NCBI RefSeq assembly: GCF_003316635.1
Contig: NZ_QNQP01000004.1
Span: 124,001-188,000, forward strand
DNA from: Roseovarius dicentrarchi
Lineage (GTDB): Bacteria > Pseudomonadota > Alphaproteobacteria > Rhodobacterales > Rhodobacteraceae
Length of the DNA: 64,000 bases
Direction: 5' to 3'
The notes beneath the pieces are model-generated. The model saw only the letters and a program-made list of their open reading frames with translations, was not told the origin of the DNA and ran no database searches. This document shows, piece after piece, positions 17,804-27,028 of this stretch. Position 1 is the first letter of the stretch. The number at the start of each line of letters is the position of its first letter. The translations under genes and the position numbers were made by a program.

Positions 17804-18247
17804 CCGATAGTCGGCACCCGGTTTATAGTGCAGGCGCCAGCGGATGGTGGACCAGCCCCATATTCGTATCGCCGCAAGTGGTCGATCAGGCGGCTTTCCC
17901 GGCCAATGCCGAATGGCGACGATGCCAATTACAGAATCCGCTGATGTAGTCCAGATCCCCCTCTGGGCCTGCCGTCTTGTCGGTCATGCCCGTCGCCATA
18001 TCGGTTCTGCGTTTATCGCTGCCCGGCTGGTCATGTGAGCGGCGGGCTGCTTTCGGGCAGCGCGAAGATGCCTTGCTTTTGCAGGACCGCGCAGCGGCAC
18101 CTGTCCCATATCGGCAGGATGGCTTCGGGCGGGATCGCGGATGTTTTAGAGACGAAACTATGGTAAAGTCAGGAGCGGCAAGGGTGAAAACGGTGCTGCG
18201 GAAAAACCGGGCGCCGCCTCATACCGTTTTCCGATCAGGCAATTACA
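17804..18247. other. 444-bp gap without a recognisable gene
   Basis: No ORF here has convincing start signals or family similarity. Near its right end an 8-bp perfect inverted repeat, AAAACGGT (18187-18194) and ACCGTTTT (18223-18230), encloses an inner GCGG/CCGC pair, so the RNA could fold. It may hold a small RNA or the terminator of either neighbour, or be remnant DNA. Confidence 0.45.
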
Positions 18248-18430
18248 TCAGGGCCGATAGCCGCGCCGCTGGGATGGGTCCGGGCTGAGCGCGTCGGGCC
18301 AGCCAAAGAAATGCTCGAACGCGTATAGCGCGATGCAGACCGCGATTATGGCCAGCACGAATTTGACCCGGCCGGCACTGGGCGGGTTGCGCGCCCAGCG
18401 GACGGCGCGCAGCAGCCAATGCCCGTTCAT
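18248..18430 (-). CDS. 60-residue single-pass membrane protein
   Basis: A small protein with a basic N-terminus (MNGHWLLRAVRWARNPPSAGRVK) followed by one clear transmembrane helix (FVLAIIAVCIALYAFEHFFGW, about 24-44) and a charged tail ending GYRP. By the positive-inside rule the N-terminus is cytosolic. I recall similar short proteins in other Rhodobacteraceae, which is why I accept it, but there is no known function. It is divergent from the RatA-like gene, with 184 bp between the starts. Confidence 0.68.
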   Translation of the reverse strand: MNGHWLLRAVRWARNPPSAGRVKFVLAIIAVCIALYAFEHFFGWPDALSPDPSQRRGYRP

Positions 18431-18614
18431 GGAAACTGCCCTGTGTTGTGCATCAGCTTTGCCATGCAGCCGATCGATATCACGTCCAAAATTGGAAACC
18501 TCTTGCCATGTGCGGCGCCGCGCGCGTGCGGCTATCCGTCCCGTGCCTCTTGTGTTTTGCGGCGCAGTCTATGACATAGGGCCTATCTGTCACGTTAAAA
18601 CAGCGGAGCGGTTC

Positions 18615-19061
18615 GTGCCCACCCATTCTGAGACCCGCCACATGCCCTACAGCGCGCAGCAGATGTATGATCTGGTTGCAGATGTCGGAAATTACCCCGA
18701 TTTCCTGCCTTGGACCTCTGCCGCGCGCGTCAAGAGCCGGACAGAACAGCGGGACGGCAGCGAAGTGATGGAGGCGGATCTGGTCATCAGCTTCAAGGTG
18801 TTCCGCGAGAAATTTGCCAGCCGCGTGGTCCTGTGGCCCGAAGACAAAAAGATCGATACCAGATATCTGGACGGACCGTTCAAGCATATGGTGTCGAACT
18901 GGAAATTCACCGACACGGAGGGCGGCTGCGACGTTGATTTCCACGTTGATTTCGAGTTTCGCAACCGGCTGCTGCAATCGGCGGCGGGGCTGTTTTTCTA
19001 CGAGGCGATGCAGCGCATCGTGCGCGCGTTCGAGCGGCGCGCGCACGCCCTATACGGCTGA
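18615..19061 (+). CDS. RatA/COQ10-type SRPBCC protein (ubiquinone-binding)
   Basis: 148 residues from a GTG start at 18615 preceded by GGAG (6 bp). Sequence pattern: THSETRHMPYSAQQMYDLVADVGNYPDFLPWTSAARVKSR, then a beta-rich middle and the C-terminal helix FFYEAMQRIVRAFERRAHALYG, matching the START-like COQ10/RatA family. Such proteins bind ubiquinone or related lipids and support the respiratory chain; the name RatA toxin comes from E. coli and is uncertain as a function here. The longer ATG ORF from 18333 is not supported. The last 12 bases overlap the convergent cinA end. Confidence 0.9.
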   Translation: MPTHSETRHMPYSAQQMYDLVADVGNYPDFLPWTSAARVKSRTEQRDGSEVMEADLVISFKVFREKFASRVVLWPEDKKIDTRYLDGPFKHMVSNWKFTDTEGGCDVDFHVDFEFRNRLLQSAAGLFFYEAMQRIVRAFERRAHALYG

Positions 19062-19532
19062 GCCATCCCGCAGCGCGCACAGTAGCAGCGCCAGCGCGTG
19101 ATCGCGCGCGGCCTGCCTGACCGCGTCCCTGCCCAGCGGCCCGAATTCCAGGGTTTCGACGTGAACAGGCGCACCCGCGCGGGCGAGACCAAAACATACA
19201 CGCCCCTCGGGCTTGACCTCCGATCCGCCGGGTCCGGCAATGCCGGTGATCGAAACGGCCAGTTGCGCCAGTGAATTGCGCAGCGCCCCTTGCGCCATTT
19301 CGCCCGCGACCTCGTCGCTGACCGCGCCAAAGGCGTCCAGCGTTTCGGGGCTGACGTCCAGCATCTGAATTTTCGCGGCGTTGGAGTAGGTGACAAAGCC
19401 CCGCTCGACCACATCCGAGCTGCCCGGAACCGCGGTCAGGGCCGCCATCACCATGCCGCCGGTGCAGCTTTCGGCGGCGGCGATCATCACGCCCTCGGCG
19501 CGGGCGCGCGCCAGTATGTCGCCCGCGCTCAT
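19050..19532 (-). CDS. CinA-family nicotinamide-nucleotide amidohydrolase
   Basis: 160 residues, the stand-alone C-terminal CinA domain (PncC type). Motifs: IAAAESCTGGMVMAALTAVPGSSDVVERGFVTYSN and the late SITGIAGPGGSEVKPEGRVCFGLA. PncC hydrolyses NMN to nicotinate mononucleotide in the pyridine-nucleotide cycle. Its start overlaps the pgpA stop by four bases (ATGA), and it is the last gene of ispDF-pgpA-cinA. It is convergent with the RatA-like gene and overlaps it by 12 bp. Confidence 0.92.
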   Translation of the reverse strand: MSAGDILARARAEGVMIAAAESCTGGMVMAALTAVPGSSDVVERGFVTYSNAAKIQMLDVSPETLDAFGAVSDEVAGEMAQGALRNSLAQLAVSITGIAGPGGSEVKPEGRVCFGLARAGAPVHVETLEFGPLGRDAVRQAARDHALALLLCALRDGSAV

Positions 19533-20026
19533 ATCATGATCACCAGGTGGAACAGCGCCGCCAGCATCACCACGAAAAATGCCGCCAGCACGCCGGCGAT
19601 CACATCGTCCATCATTACGCCAAAGGGCGTATTGCGCTTGTCAGCCCAGCCGATAGGGCCGGGTTTGAAGATATCCAGCAATCGAAACAGCACGAATGCC
19701 GCGATCCAGCCCGGCCATAGTGCAAAGATCGACGCGCCCATCATCGACGCGCCAAAGGATAGCGGCAGCAATGCGATCCACTGGCCCACGACTTCGTCAA
19801 CCACCACGTAAGACGGATCGTGATCGTCCTGCCAGCGTGTGATCTGCGTGGTGGCCCAAAGCCCCTCGAAAAAGATAGCGATGATCGCAATCACCAGCAG
19901 CCAGGGCCCGCCGATCAGATGCAGCAGCGCCGCCATCGGCAGCGCGACCAGCGATCCCCATGTGCCGGGCGCCGGGCGCAAATACCCAACGCCGCCGATG
20001 GTTGCGACAAACCATGCGGTCTTCAT
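19529..20026 (-). CDS. pgpA: Phosphatidylglycerophosphatase A
   Basis: 165 residues with about three to four membrane helices. Removes the phosphate from phosphatidylglycerol-phosphate to make phosphatidylglycerol in the inner membrane. Family motifs seen: [16 protein letters not shown] near the N-terminus, the acidic site [16 protein letters not shown], and [38 protein letters not shown] 20026 overlaps the ispDF stop (ATGA), so the longer ORF reaching 20296 is wrong. Coupled to both neighbours. Confidence 0.94.
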   Translation of the reverse strand: MKTAWFVATIGGVGYLRPAPGTWGSLVALPMAALLHLIGGPWLLVIAIIAIFFEGLWATTQITRWQDDHDPSYVVVDEVVGQWIALLPLSFGASMMGASIFALWPGWIAAFVLFRLLDIFKPGPIGWADKRNTPFGVMMDDVIAGVLAAFFVVMLAALFHLVIMI

Positions 20027-21165
20027 TGCTGCACCAGCAGAACGGTGGCCAGCGCGGCGATGCCTTCCTCGCGGCCGGTGAAGCCCAGACGCTCGGACGT
20101 GGTCGCCTTGACGGATATGCGGCCCAGTGCCAGCCCGGTCATCTGGGCAAGCGCGTCCTGCATCGCGCCCGCAACCGGCCCGATCTTTGGCCGCTCGCAC
20201 ACCAGTGTGAGGTCCATGTTGCTGATCGCAAAACCCTTTTTTGACGCCAGCGCAACGGCGTGGCGCAAAAAGATGTGGCTTTCCGCGCCTTTCCACTGCG
20301 GGTCGGATGGCGGGAAATGCCGCCCGATATCGCCCTCGGCCAGCGCGCCATAGATCGCGTCCGACAGCGCGTGCAGGCCCACATCGGCGTCCGAATGGCC
20401 TTGCAACCCGCGATCATGCGGCACGGCCACGCCGCAAAGCATCACATGATCGCCCGGCCCGAAGCGGTGGACGTCATAGCCGTTGCCGATGCGAATATCC
20501 ATGTTACCTCTCAACGGTGGGGTCAGCAGGGCCTCGGCCCGCGCGAAATCGGGGGGGTGGGTGATCTTGAGGTTATCCTCATCGCCCGGCACGATCACCA
20601 CGTCAAGCCCGGCAGCCCGCGCCACCGCCACATCATCGGGCGCGTCGCCCGAATGGCTGCGGTGCGCGGCGAGGATTGCCGCAAAATCAAAGCCTTGCGG
20701 CGTCTGCGCCCGGTACAGCCCGGCGCGGTCGCGTGTGCCGGTGACGCAGGCGTTTTCCCCGGTCCAGAGGGCATCCGTCACCGCCAGTGCAGGCGCCGCA
20801 GCCTGCGCCGTGTCCAGCGCGCGCAGCACGCGCCGGATCAGCGCCGCAGGAACGCAAGGACGCGCAACATCGTGGATCAGAACACGGGTAAAGCCGTGGC
20901 CCGCCAGCGCCTCAAGCCCGGCACGGACGGAGGCCGCGCGGGTGGCGCCGCCGACGGTGGCGCTTACGTTTCTGGGCGGTGAAAACCCTTCAATATCGGC
21001 AGGATGCAGGACGACCTTGATGTGATCCACCTCTGCCAGATCCTGAAACGCGCGCAGCGTCCAGTCGATCACGCGCGCGCCTGCCAGTGGCTGCCACTGC
21101 TTTGGCCGGTCCCCTCCGGCGCGGGTGCCGCGCCCGGCGGCGACAATCAGGGCTGCGCATGTCAT
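20023..21165 (-). CDS. ispDF: Bifunctional IspD/IspF isoprenoid enzyme
   Basis: 380 residues, fusing two MEP-pathway enzymes as usual in alphaproteobacteria. Residues about 1-215 are IspD, CTP:methylerythritol-4-phosphate cytidylyltransferase ([41 protein letters not shown]). From about residue 221 ([14 protein letters not shown]) comes IspF, the cyclodiphosphate synthase, with zinc ligands in GYDVH and [19 protein letters not shown] and the ending [19 protein letters not shown]. The linked steps flank the IspE kinase step. First gene of ispDF-pgpA-cinA; divergent from dusB with a 94-bp gap. Confidence 0.96.
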   Translation of the reverse strand: MTCAALIVAAGRGTRAGGDRPKQWQPLAGARVIDWTLRAFQDLAEVDHIKVVLHPADIEGFSPPRNVSATVGGATRAASVRAGLEALAGHGFTRVLIHDVARPCVPAALIRRVLRALDTAQAAAPALAVTDALWTGENACVTGTRDRAGLYRAQTPQGFDFAAILAAHRSHSGDAPDDVAVARAAGLDVVIVPGDEDNLKITHPPDFARAEALLTPPLRGNMDIRIGNGYDVHRFGPGDHVMLCGVAVPHDRGLQGHSDADVGLHALSDAIYGALAEGDIGRHFPPSDPQWKGAESHIFLRHAVALASKKGFAISNMDLTLVCERPKIGPVAGAMQDALAQMTGLALGRISVKATTSERLGFTGREEGIAALATVLLVQQ

Positions 21166-21259
21166 GGCCGCACCATACTGCGCTGCTGCGCGCCCTGCAA
21201 TTCATTGCGCGCGGCGCCTGCGCCGGATAAAGAGGCGGCGTGGATGTAGGAACCGGCCC

Positions 21260-22249
21260 ATGCCCCTGATTTTGACCGATACGCCCCTGTCGTCGCCGGT
21301 TCTGCTGGCGCCGCTGGCGGGCATCACCGATCTGCCGTTTCGCAATCTGGTCCACGGGTTTGGCGTGGGTCTGGTGGTCAGCGAAATGATCGCCAGCCGC
21401 GAGATGGTCACGGCCCGCCCCGACATGCGCGACAAGGCCGAGCTGGGCTTTGGCGCGGCGGCAACGGCGGTGCAGCTGGCCGGCTGCGAGGCGCACTGGA
21501 TGGCCGAGGCGGCCCGCATGGCCGAGGCGAATGGCGCGCGCATCATCGACATCAACATGGGCTGCCCGGCAAAGAAGGTGACGCGCACGCGCGGCTTTGG
21601 CGCTGCCGGATCGGCGCTTATGCGCAGCCCTGACCACGCGCTGGGCCTGATAGAGGCGGTCATTGGCGCGGTGTCGGTGCCTGTCACGCTGAAAATGCGG
21701 CTGGGCTGGGATGACAGCCTGCTGAATGCCCCTGATATCGCGCGCCGGGCCGAGGCGGCGGGCATCCGCATGGTCACGATCCACGGGCGCACGCGCTGCC
21801 AGTTCTACAAGGGGCGCGCCGACTGGGCCGCCATCGCGGCGGTCAAGGATGCGGTACGCATTCCGGTCATTGCCAATGGCGACATCGTTGATGCGCGCAG
21901 CGCCCGGCGCGCGCTGGCGCAGTCGGGCGCCGACGGTGTGATGATCGGGCGCGGCGCGCAGGGGCGGCCCTGGGCGCTGGCCGAGGTGGCCCATCAGATT
22001 TGTGGCACGCCTGCGCCGGACATCCCCCGGGGCGCCGCGCTGGCTGATATGATCGCCGGCCATTACGAAGCGATGCTGGGCTTTTACGGCACGGATCTGG
22101 GCCTACGCGTCGCGCGCAAACATCTGGGCTGGTATCTGGAGGGCAGCGATGCACAGCTGCGCCGCGCGATCCTGACGGCGGATGATCCGCGTGATGCGCT
22201 GCGGCTGCTGCCCTGCGCGATATCCTCGCAACCTGCGCTGGCCGCATGA
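21260..22249 (+). CDS. dusB: tRNA-dihydrouridine synthase (DusB/NifR3)
   Basis: 329 residues, an FMN-dependent TIM-barrel enzyme reducing specific uridines of tRNA. Motifs: LAPLAGITDLPFR, the catalytic cysteine in DINMGCPAKKV, TLKMRLGW, VTIHGRTRCQFYKG and GADGVMIGRGAQGRPW. In Rhodobacter capsulatus the orthologue was named nifR3 because it heads the nifR3-ntrB-ntrC operon. The same order is seen here: its stop overlaps the ntrB start (ATGA). I use ATG 21260 (AGGA upstream) rather than the longer ORF. Confidence 0.95.
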   Translation: MPLILTDTPLSSPVLLAPLAGITDLPFRNLVHGFGVGLVVSEMIASREMVTARPDMRDKAELGFGAAATAVQLAGCEAHWMAEAARMAEANGARIIDINMGCPAKKVTRTRGFGAAGSALMRSPDHALGLIEAVIGAVSVPVTLKMRLGWDDSLLNAPDIARRAEAAGIRMVTIHGRTRCQFYKGRADWAAIAAVKDAVRIPVIANGDIVDARSARRALAQSGADGVMIGRGAQGRPWALAEVAHQICGTPAPDIPRGAALADMIAGHYEAMLGFYGTDLGLRVARKHLGWYLEGSDAQLRRAILTADDPRDALRLLPCAISSQPALAA

Positions 22250-23313
22250 GCGGGCTGGACCACGCGGTTTGGGATGCGCTGCCGCTGCCCGCGCTGGTGC
22301 TGGATGACGCGGGGCGCGTATCGCGGATCAATCCGGCGGCAGAAGGGTTCCTGAACGTCTCGAACCGTGCGGCAGAGGGGGCGGGCCTGTGGGATCTGTT
22401 GCAGGTTGCCGCACCGCCCGACGCGGCGCTGCTGCGCGCCCGGTCCGATGGCAGGCCGCTGTTTGTCAACGACGTGTGTATCGGCGCCGGGCGCGCGGCG
22501 CCGGTGCGGTGCAGCCTGTCTGTGGCGCCGCTGGAGGGCGGAATTGGCGCGGCACTGGTCGTTGCCACGCCGCGCGATATGGCCGGTCAGGGCATGCAGG
22601 ACGGGTCGGCCCGGATGGCCACGCGCAGCGCCATCGGCATGACCGAAATGCTGGCGCATGAGATCAAGAATCCGCTGGCCGGCATCACCGGCGCGGCGCA
22701 ACTGCTGTCGATGACGCTGGGCGCGGCTGATCGCGAGCTGACGGATCTGATCGTCGGCGAAAGCCGCCGCATTGCGGCGCTGCTGGATCAGGTCGAGCGG
22801 TTCGGGAACCCGGCCGCGCCCGATCTGCGCGCGGTCAACATCCACGATGTACTGACGCGCGCCCGGCGCAGCGCGCAACTGGGTTTTGCCGCCGACATGA
22901 CGATGATCGAGGAGTATGATCCGTCGCTGCCGGACGCGCTGGCCGATGCGGGCATGCTGCAACAGGTCGTCGACAACCTGATCAAGAACGCGGTCGAGGC
23001 GGCAGGCGGCCGCGCCGGCACCATCCGCCTGCGCAGCCGGTTCGAACAGGGCGCGCCGGTGCGCGGTGACGCGGGCAAACGGCTGCCGCTTGTGATCGAG
23101 GTCGTCGATGACGGCCCCGGCGTGCCCGAGGCCCTGCGCGACGCCCTGTTCGAGCCGTTCGTGTCGGGCCGCGAGGATGGCACCGGGCTGGGCCTTGCCA
23201 TTGCCGCGCGCATTATCGAGGGGCATGGCGGCTGGATCGCGGTCGCGTCGGCGCCCGGACATACGGTATTTCGCGTGTCGCTGCCCATGGCCAGCGCGGC
23301 GGGGCGGCGCTGA
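22246..23313 (+). CDS. ntrB: Nitrogen regulation sensor kinase NtrB
   Basis: 355 residues, cytosolic. A PAS domain (about 8-110; WDALPLPALVLDDAGRVSRINPAAEGFLN) precedes the dimerisation/phosphoacceptor H-box EMLAHEIKNPLAGI (His138) and the ATPase domain with DNLIKNAVEAAG, VVDDGPGVP and DGTGLGLAIA. It phosphorylates NtrC under nitrogen limitation and acts as phosphatase when bound to PII. Coupled to dusB and, by a one-base overlap (GATGG at the stop/start), to ntrC. Confidence 0.95.
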   Translation: MSGLDHAVWDALPLPALVLDDAGRVSRINPAAEGFLNVSNRAAEGAGLWDLLQVAAPPDAALLRARSDGRPLFVNDVCIGAGRAAPVRCSLSVAPLEGGIGAALVVATPRDMAGQGMQDGSARMATRSAIGMTEMLAHEIKNPLAGITGAAQLLSMTLGAADRELTDLIVGESRRIAALLDQVERFGNPAAPDLRAVNIHDVLTRARRSAQLGFAADMTMIEEYDPSLPDALADAGMLQQVVDNLIKNAVEAAGGRAGTIRLRSRFEQGAPVRGDAGKRLPLVIEVVDDGPGVPEALRDALFEPFVSGREDGTGLGLAIAARIIEGHGGWIAVASAPGHTVFRVSLPMASAAGRR

Positions 23314-24659
23314 TGGACGGCACGGTTTTGGTGGCCGATGACGACCGCAGCATTCGCACGGTCCTGACGCAGGCGCTGACGCGGGCGGGGTGCAAGGTGC
23401 ATGCCACGTCCAGCCTGACCACGCTGATGCGCTGGGTGGGCGAGGGGCTGGGCGATGCGGTGATCACAGATGTGGCCATGCCAGACGGCAACGGTCTGGA
23501 AATGCTGCCGAAAATCGCACAGGACCGCCCCGGCCTTCCGGTTATCGTGATCTCGGCGCGCAATACGGTGATGACGGCCATTCGCGCGGCCGAGGCGGGC
23601 GCGTGGGATTATTTGCCCAAACCCTTCGACTTGCCGGACCTGATGGCGCGCACCGCCCGCGCGCTGGACAGCCAGCGCGCCGCGCCCGCCACCGCGCCAG
23701 AGCCTGCGCCGACCGAGCTGCCCCTCATCGGTCAGACGGTGCCGATGCAGGCGCTGTACCGTGCGCTGGCGCGGGCGATACAGTCGGATTTGCCCGTATG
23801 GATTTCGGGTGAGCAGGGCACGGGCAAGTCCATGATCGCGCGCGCCATCCATGATCAGTCGCCGCGCCATGCGCTGCCATTTCAGGTGGTGGCGCCGGGT
23901 GATCTGGGGCCGGGCGGTGCGGTCGAGAATATGCTTGACCATGCGGGGGGCGGCACGCTGGTTCTGGACGGGCTGCATGACGTGGATGCTGGCGCGCAGG
24001 CGCAGGCGCTTTATCTGGTGGATGCGGTGGCGGCGCTGCCCGCCGCCACGCGGCCGCGGCTGATGGCCACCGCCCAGCCGGGGCAGGGCGCGCAGGGGCT
24101 GCGTGCCGATCTGTTCCACCGGCTGGCGGGCGCTGTGATCGACGTGCCGCCGATGCGCGAACGGACCGGCGATGTGGCGCTGCTGGCGACGCATTTTCTG
24201 TATCTGGCCGAGGTGGCGGGCGCTCCGCCGCGCCGGCTGAGCCCGGATGCGCTGGAGGTTTTGCGCGGCCATGACTGGCCCGGCAATGTCCGCGAATTGG
24301 GCAATACGATGCACCGTCTGGCATGGGCCGCCCGCGCGCCGCTGGTTTCAGCCGCCGAGGCGGCGGAGGCGCTGCAACCGGGTCCAGCCGCCGCAGCCCC
24401 GGTGCAGCAAACGCTGCCCGGTGCCGTCGCGCAGCATGTGCAGCGCTATTTTGACCTGCACGGTCAGGAATTGCCGCCAGACGGCCTTTATCACCGGCTT
24501 CTGGCCGAGTTCGAGGCGCCACTGCTGCGCATTGCGCTTGACGCAGTCGGGGGCAATCAGGCGCGCTGCGCCGCGCTTTTGGGGATAAACCGGAATACAT
24601 TGCGCAAAAAACTGACGGCGCTGGATATTGAGGTGACACGCGGTCCCAAGTTGATGTAA
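23313..24659 (+). CDS. ntrC: Response regulator NtrC, Rhodobacter type lacking the GAFTGA loop
   Basis: 448 residues. The receiver domain has phosphoacceptor Asp53 (DAVITDVAMPDGNG). The AAA+ domain has Walker A GEQGTGKS (166-173), but the stretch that normally carries ELFGHEKGAFTGA is collapsed to VENMLDHAGGGTL, and the Walker B acidic pair is LDG (VLDGLHD) rather than LDE. The Fis-type helix-turn-helix is near 413-440 (GNQARCAALLGINRNTLRKKL). In R. capsulatus an NtrC without GAFTGA activates housekeeping sigma-70 polymerase, not sigma-54, and this protein should work the same way. Overlaps ntrB by one base. Confidence 0.94.
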   Translation: MDGTVLVADDDRSIRTVLTQALTRAGCKVHATSSLTTLMRWVGEGLGDAVITDVAMPDGNGLEMLPKIAQDRPGLPVIVISARNTVMTAIRAAEAGAWDYLPKPFDLPDLMARTARALDSQRAAPATAPEPAPTELPLIGQTVPMQALYRALARAIQSDLPVWISGEQGTGKSMIARAIHDQSPRHALPFQVVAPGDLGPGGAVENMLDHAGGGTLVLDGLHDVDAGAQAQALYLVDAVAALPAATRPRLMATAQPGQGAQGLRADLFHRLAGAVIDVPPMRERTGDVALLATHFLYLAEVAGAPPRRLSPDALEVLRGHDWPGNVRELGNTMHRLAWAARAPLVSAAEAAEALQPGPAAAAPVQQTLPGAVAQHVQRYFDLHGQELPPDGLYHRLLAEFEAPLLRIALDAVGGNQARCAALLGINRNTLRKKLTALDIEVTRGPKLM

Positions 24660-24752
24660 AAGCGCAACAGACCTGTGTCGTTTTGGGGCCGCGCCCTGAT
24701 ATGCGCACCGGATATAGTGGGCGCGCCGGCAATCGCGCCAAGCCGTTGGGGG

Positions 24753-27026
24753 ATGTCAGTGGCCGCAAGGACACGCACAGCAGGGTGGGAACGTATCTTG
24801 CGCCTGCGCCGCGCAAAGCGGCTACAGAATTTTGCCACCCTTGGGCTGGTTGTGCTGGGGCCGGTTCTGGCTCTGGTGACGTTCCTTGTTATGGGGCCGC
24901 TTGATCAGGGGGCGCAAAGCAATGTGCTGCGCCTCGTCCTGCTGTGCGATCTGATCTACGTGATCGCTGTTGCCGCGCTGGTTTTGCAGCGCGTCGTGCA
25001 AATGATCTCGGCCCGCCGGTCGCGCTCTGCCGGATCGCGGCTGCATTTGCGGCTGACCGGCGTCTTTGCCATCATGGCGCTGCTGCCGACGATTACCGTT
25101 GCGGTATTTGCGACCCTGTCGGTGAACATGGGCCTTGAGGCGTGGTTTTCCGATCGTGTGGGCCGCGTGGTCAGCAATTCGGTCGCCGCCGCCGAGGCGT
25201 ACGAGGACGAGCATCGCCGCGATCTGGTCATTGATGCGCGGGCGGTGGCGCAATTCCTTGAGGCTGTCAAACAGCGCAGTATCTTCATGGATGACGGCGA
25301 CATCCGGCAAGTTCTGTCCGAAGGCCAGCGCGAAATCCAGCGCGGCCTGCGCGAAGCGTTCGTCATCGACAGCACCGGAGAGATCCGCGCCCGCGGCGAA
25401 AGCTCCTATCTGTTTGACTACGAGCAGCCCAGCCCCGAGCAGATCGCCGAGGCGCGCAGCGAGGGGCTGCTGATCATTCAGGATTGGGACAACAACGAAT
25501 TTCGCGCGCTGATCCCGCTGGAGGGGTTTGCGGACCGGCTGCTTTACGTGACGCGTAACGTCGATGGCGATATTCTGGCGCTGCTGGACGAAACCAAGGA
25601 AACCGCCAATTTCTACCAGCAGCGCGAAAGCGAGCGGGGCAGGGTGCTGTTTGAATTCGGCCTGTTATATCTGGGCTTTGCGGTCATCCTGATCCTGGCC
25701 GCCGTGTGGCTGGGCCTGTGGTTTGCCGAACGGCTCGCGCGTCCGGTGGGGCGCCTGACCAGTGCCGCACAGCGTATCGGCGCGGGCGATCTGGATGTGC
25801 AGGTCCGCGAGGAAGAGGGCGATGACGAGATCGCCCAGCTCAGCACGTTTTTCAACCAGATGACCCGCCAGCTGAAGGGCCAGCGCGCCGCGCTGCTGTC
25901 CAATACCGAACAGATCGAACGCCGCCGCCGCCTGTTTGATTCGGTGCTGGGGTCGGTGTCGTCCGGGGTTGTCGGCCTTGATGCCAAGGGGCGGATCGCG
26001 TTCGTGAACCGCGCCGCCGAGAAACTGCTGGACTGGCAGGAGGACCGCCAATCTGTGGATCTGGCCGTTGCGGTGCCGGAATTTGCCGAGCTTTTCAAAC
26101 GCCTGCGCAAAAGCGCGGGCGGCTTCGTGCAGGACGAAATTCGCGTAACGCGCGGCGGCGAACAGGAAAGCCTGCTGGTGCGCATGTCGACGCGCCTGAC
26201 CGATGCAGGACGGCGCGAGGGATATGTGGTGGCGTTTGACGATGTAACGGACCTTGTGTCAGCGCAGCGGATGGCGGCGTGGGGCGATGTGGCCCAGCGT
26301 ATCGCGCATGAGATTAAGAACCCGCTAACGCCGATCAAATTGTCGGCTGAACGGACGCAGCGGAAATTCTCGAAACTGCTGGGCGAAAAGGATGCTGCCG
26401 ATCTGGCGCAACTGACCGGTGTCATCGTGCGCCAGACGGATGATTTGCGCCGCATTGTCGATGAATTCTCGAAATTCGCGCGGATGCCCGAGCCGCAGCG
26501 CAAACCGGAAAGCCTGACGCAGCTTCTGCGCGAGGCGGTTCTGTTGCAAGAGGCCGGCCAGCCTGATGTGCGGATCGAAACCGATCTGGACGAGGCGCCG
26601 CTTTGGGCCGATATTGACGCGGCGATGATCGGACAAGCGTTGACCAATCTGATCAAGAACGCCGGCGAAGCCACGGAAACATTGCGGGAAAAAGGGCGTG
26701 CGCCCGACAATTTCCAGCCCACGATCCGCGTGACCAGCCGCATCATTGACGGCCGCGCCGAGCTGCGCATATCCGATAACGGCATCGGCCTGCCCGAGGA
26801 CCGCGCGCGCCTGTTCGAGCCTTACGTGACCACCCGCGACAAGGGCACCGGTCTGGGCCTGCCGATTGTCAAAAAGATCATCGAAGAGCATGGCGGCAGC
26901 TTGACGCTGGCACCGGCTGATCCGTTTGAAGAGGGCGCGCATCCGGGCGCGATGGCCGTGATCCGGCTGGATTTGACACGAGTTAGTACAGAACAGATGG
27001 GCGCCGAAACGGCGATGGGGGCATAG
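24753..27026 (+). CDS. ntrY: Nitrogen regulation sensor kinase NtrY
   Basis: 757 residues from ATG 24753 (an in-frame ATG at 24675 would add 26 atypical residues). Layout: two N-terminal membrane helices (about 29-50 and 60-85), a third near 98-120, a periplasmic sensor stretch, another helix near 300-325, then HAMP (LARPVGRLTSAAQRIGAGDLDVQV), PAS (about 400-500), H-box RIAHEIKNPLTPIKLSAERTQ and ATPase motifs LTNLIKNAGEA, ISDNGIGLP and TGLGLPIVKKI. Partner of NtrX, three bases downstream. In alphaproteobacteria NtrYX affects nitrogen use, redox and envelope genes. Confidence 0.95.
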   Translation: MSVAARTRTAGWERILRLRRAKRLQNFATLGLVVLGPVLALVTFLVMGPLDQGAQSNVLRLVLLCDLIYVIAVAALVLQRVVQMISARRSRSAGSRLHLRLTGVFAIMALLPTITVAVFATLSVNMGLEAWFSDRVGRVVSNSVAAAEAYEDEHRRDLVIDARAVAQFLEAVKQRSIFMDDGDIRQVLSEGQREIQRGLREAFVIDSTGEIRARGESSYLFDYEQPSPEQIAEARSEGLLIIQDWDNNEFRALIPLEGFADRLLYVTRNVDGDILALLDETKETANFYQQRESERGRVLFEFGLLYLGFAVILILAAVWLGLWFAERLARPVGRLTSAAQRIGAGDLDVQVREEEGDDEIAQLSTFFNQMTRQLKGQRAALLSNTEQIERRRRLFDSVLGSVSSGVVGLDAKGRIAFVNRAAEKLLDWQEDRQSVDLAVAVPEFAELFKRLRKSAGGFVQDEIRVTRGGEQESLLVRMSTRLTDAGRREGYVVAFDDVTDLVSAQRMAAWGDVAQRIAHEIKNPLTPIKLSAERTQRKFSKLLGEKDAADLAQLTGVIVRQTDDLRRIVDEFSKFARMPEPQRKPESLTQLLREAVLLQEAGQPDVRIETDLDEAPLWADIDAAMIGQALTNLIKNAGEATETLREKGRAPDNFQPTIRVTSRIIDGRAELRISDNGIGLPEDRARLFEPYVTTRDKGTGLGLPIVKKIIEEHGGSLTLAPADPFEEGAHPGAMAVIRLDLTRVSTEQMGAETAMGA

Positions 27027-27028
27027 AT

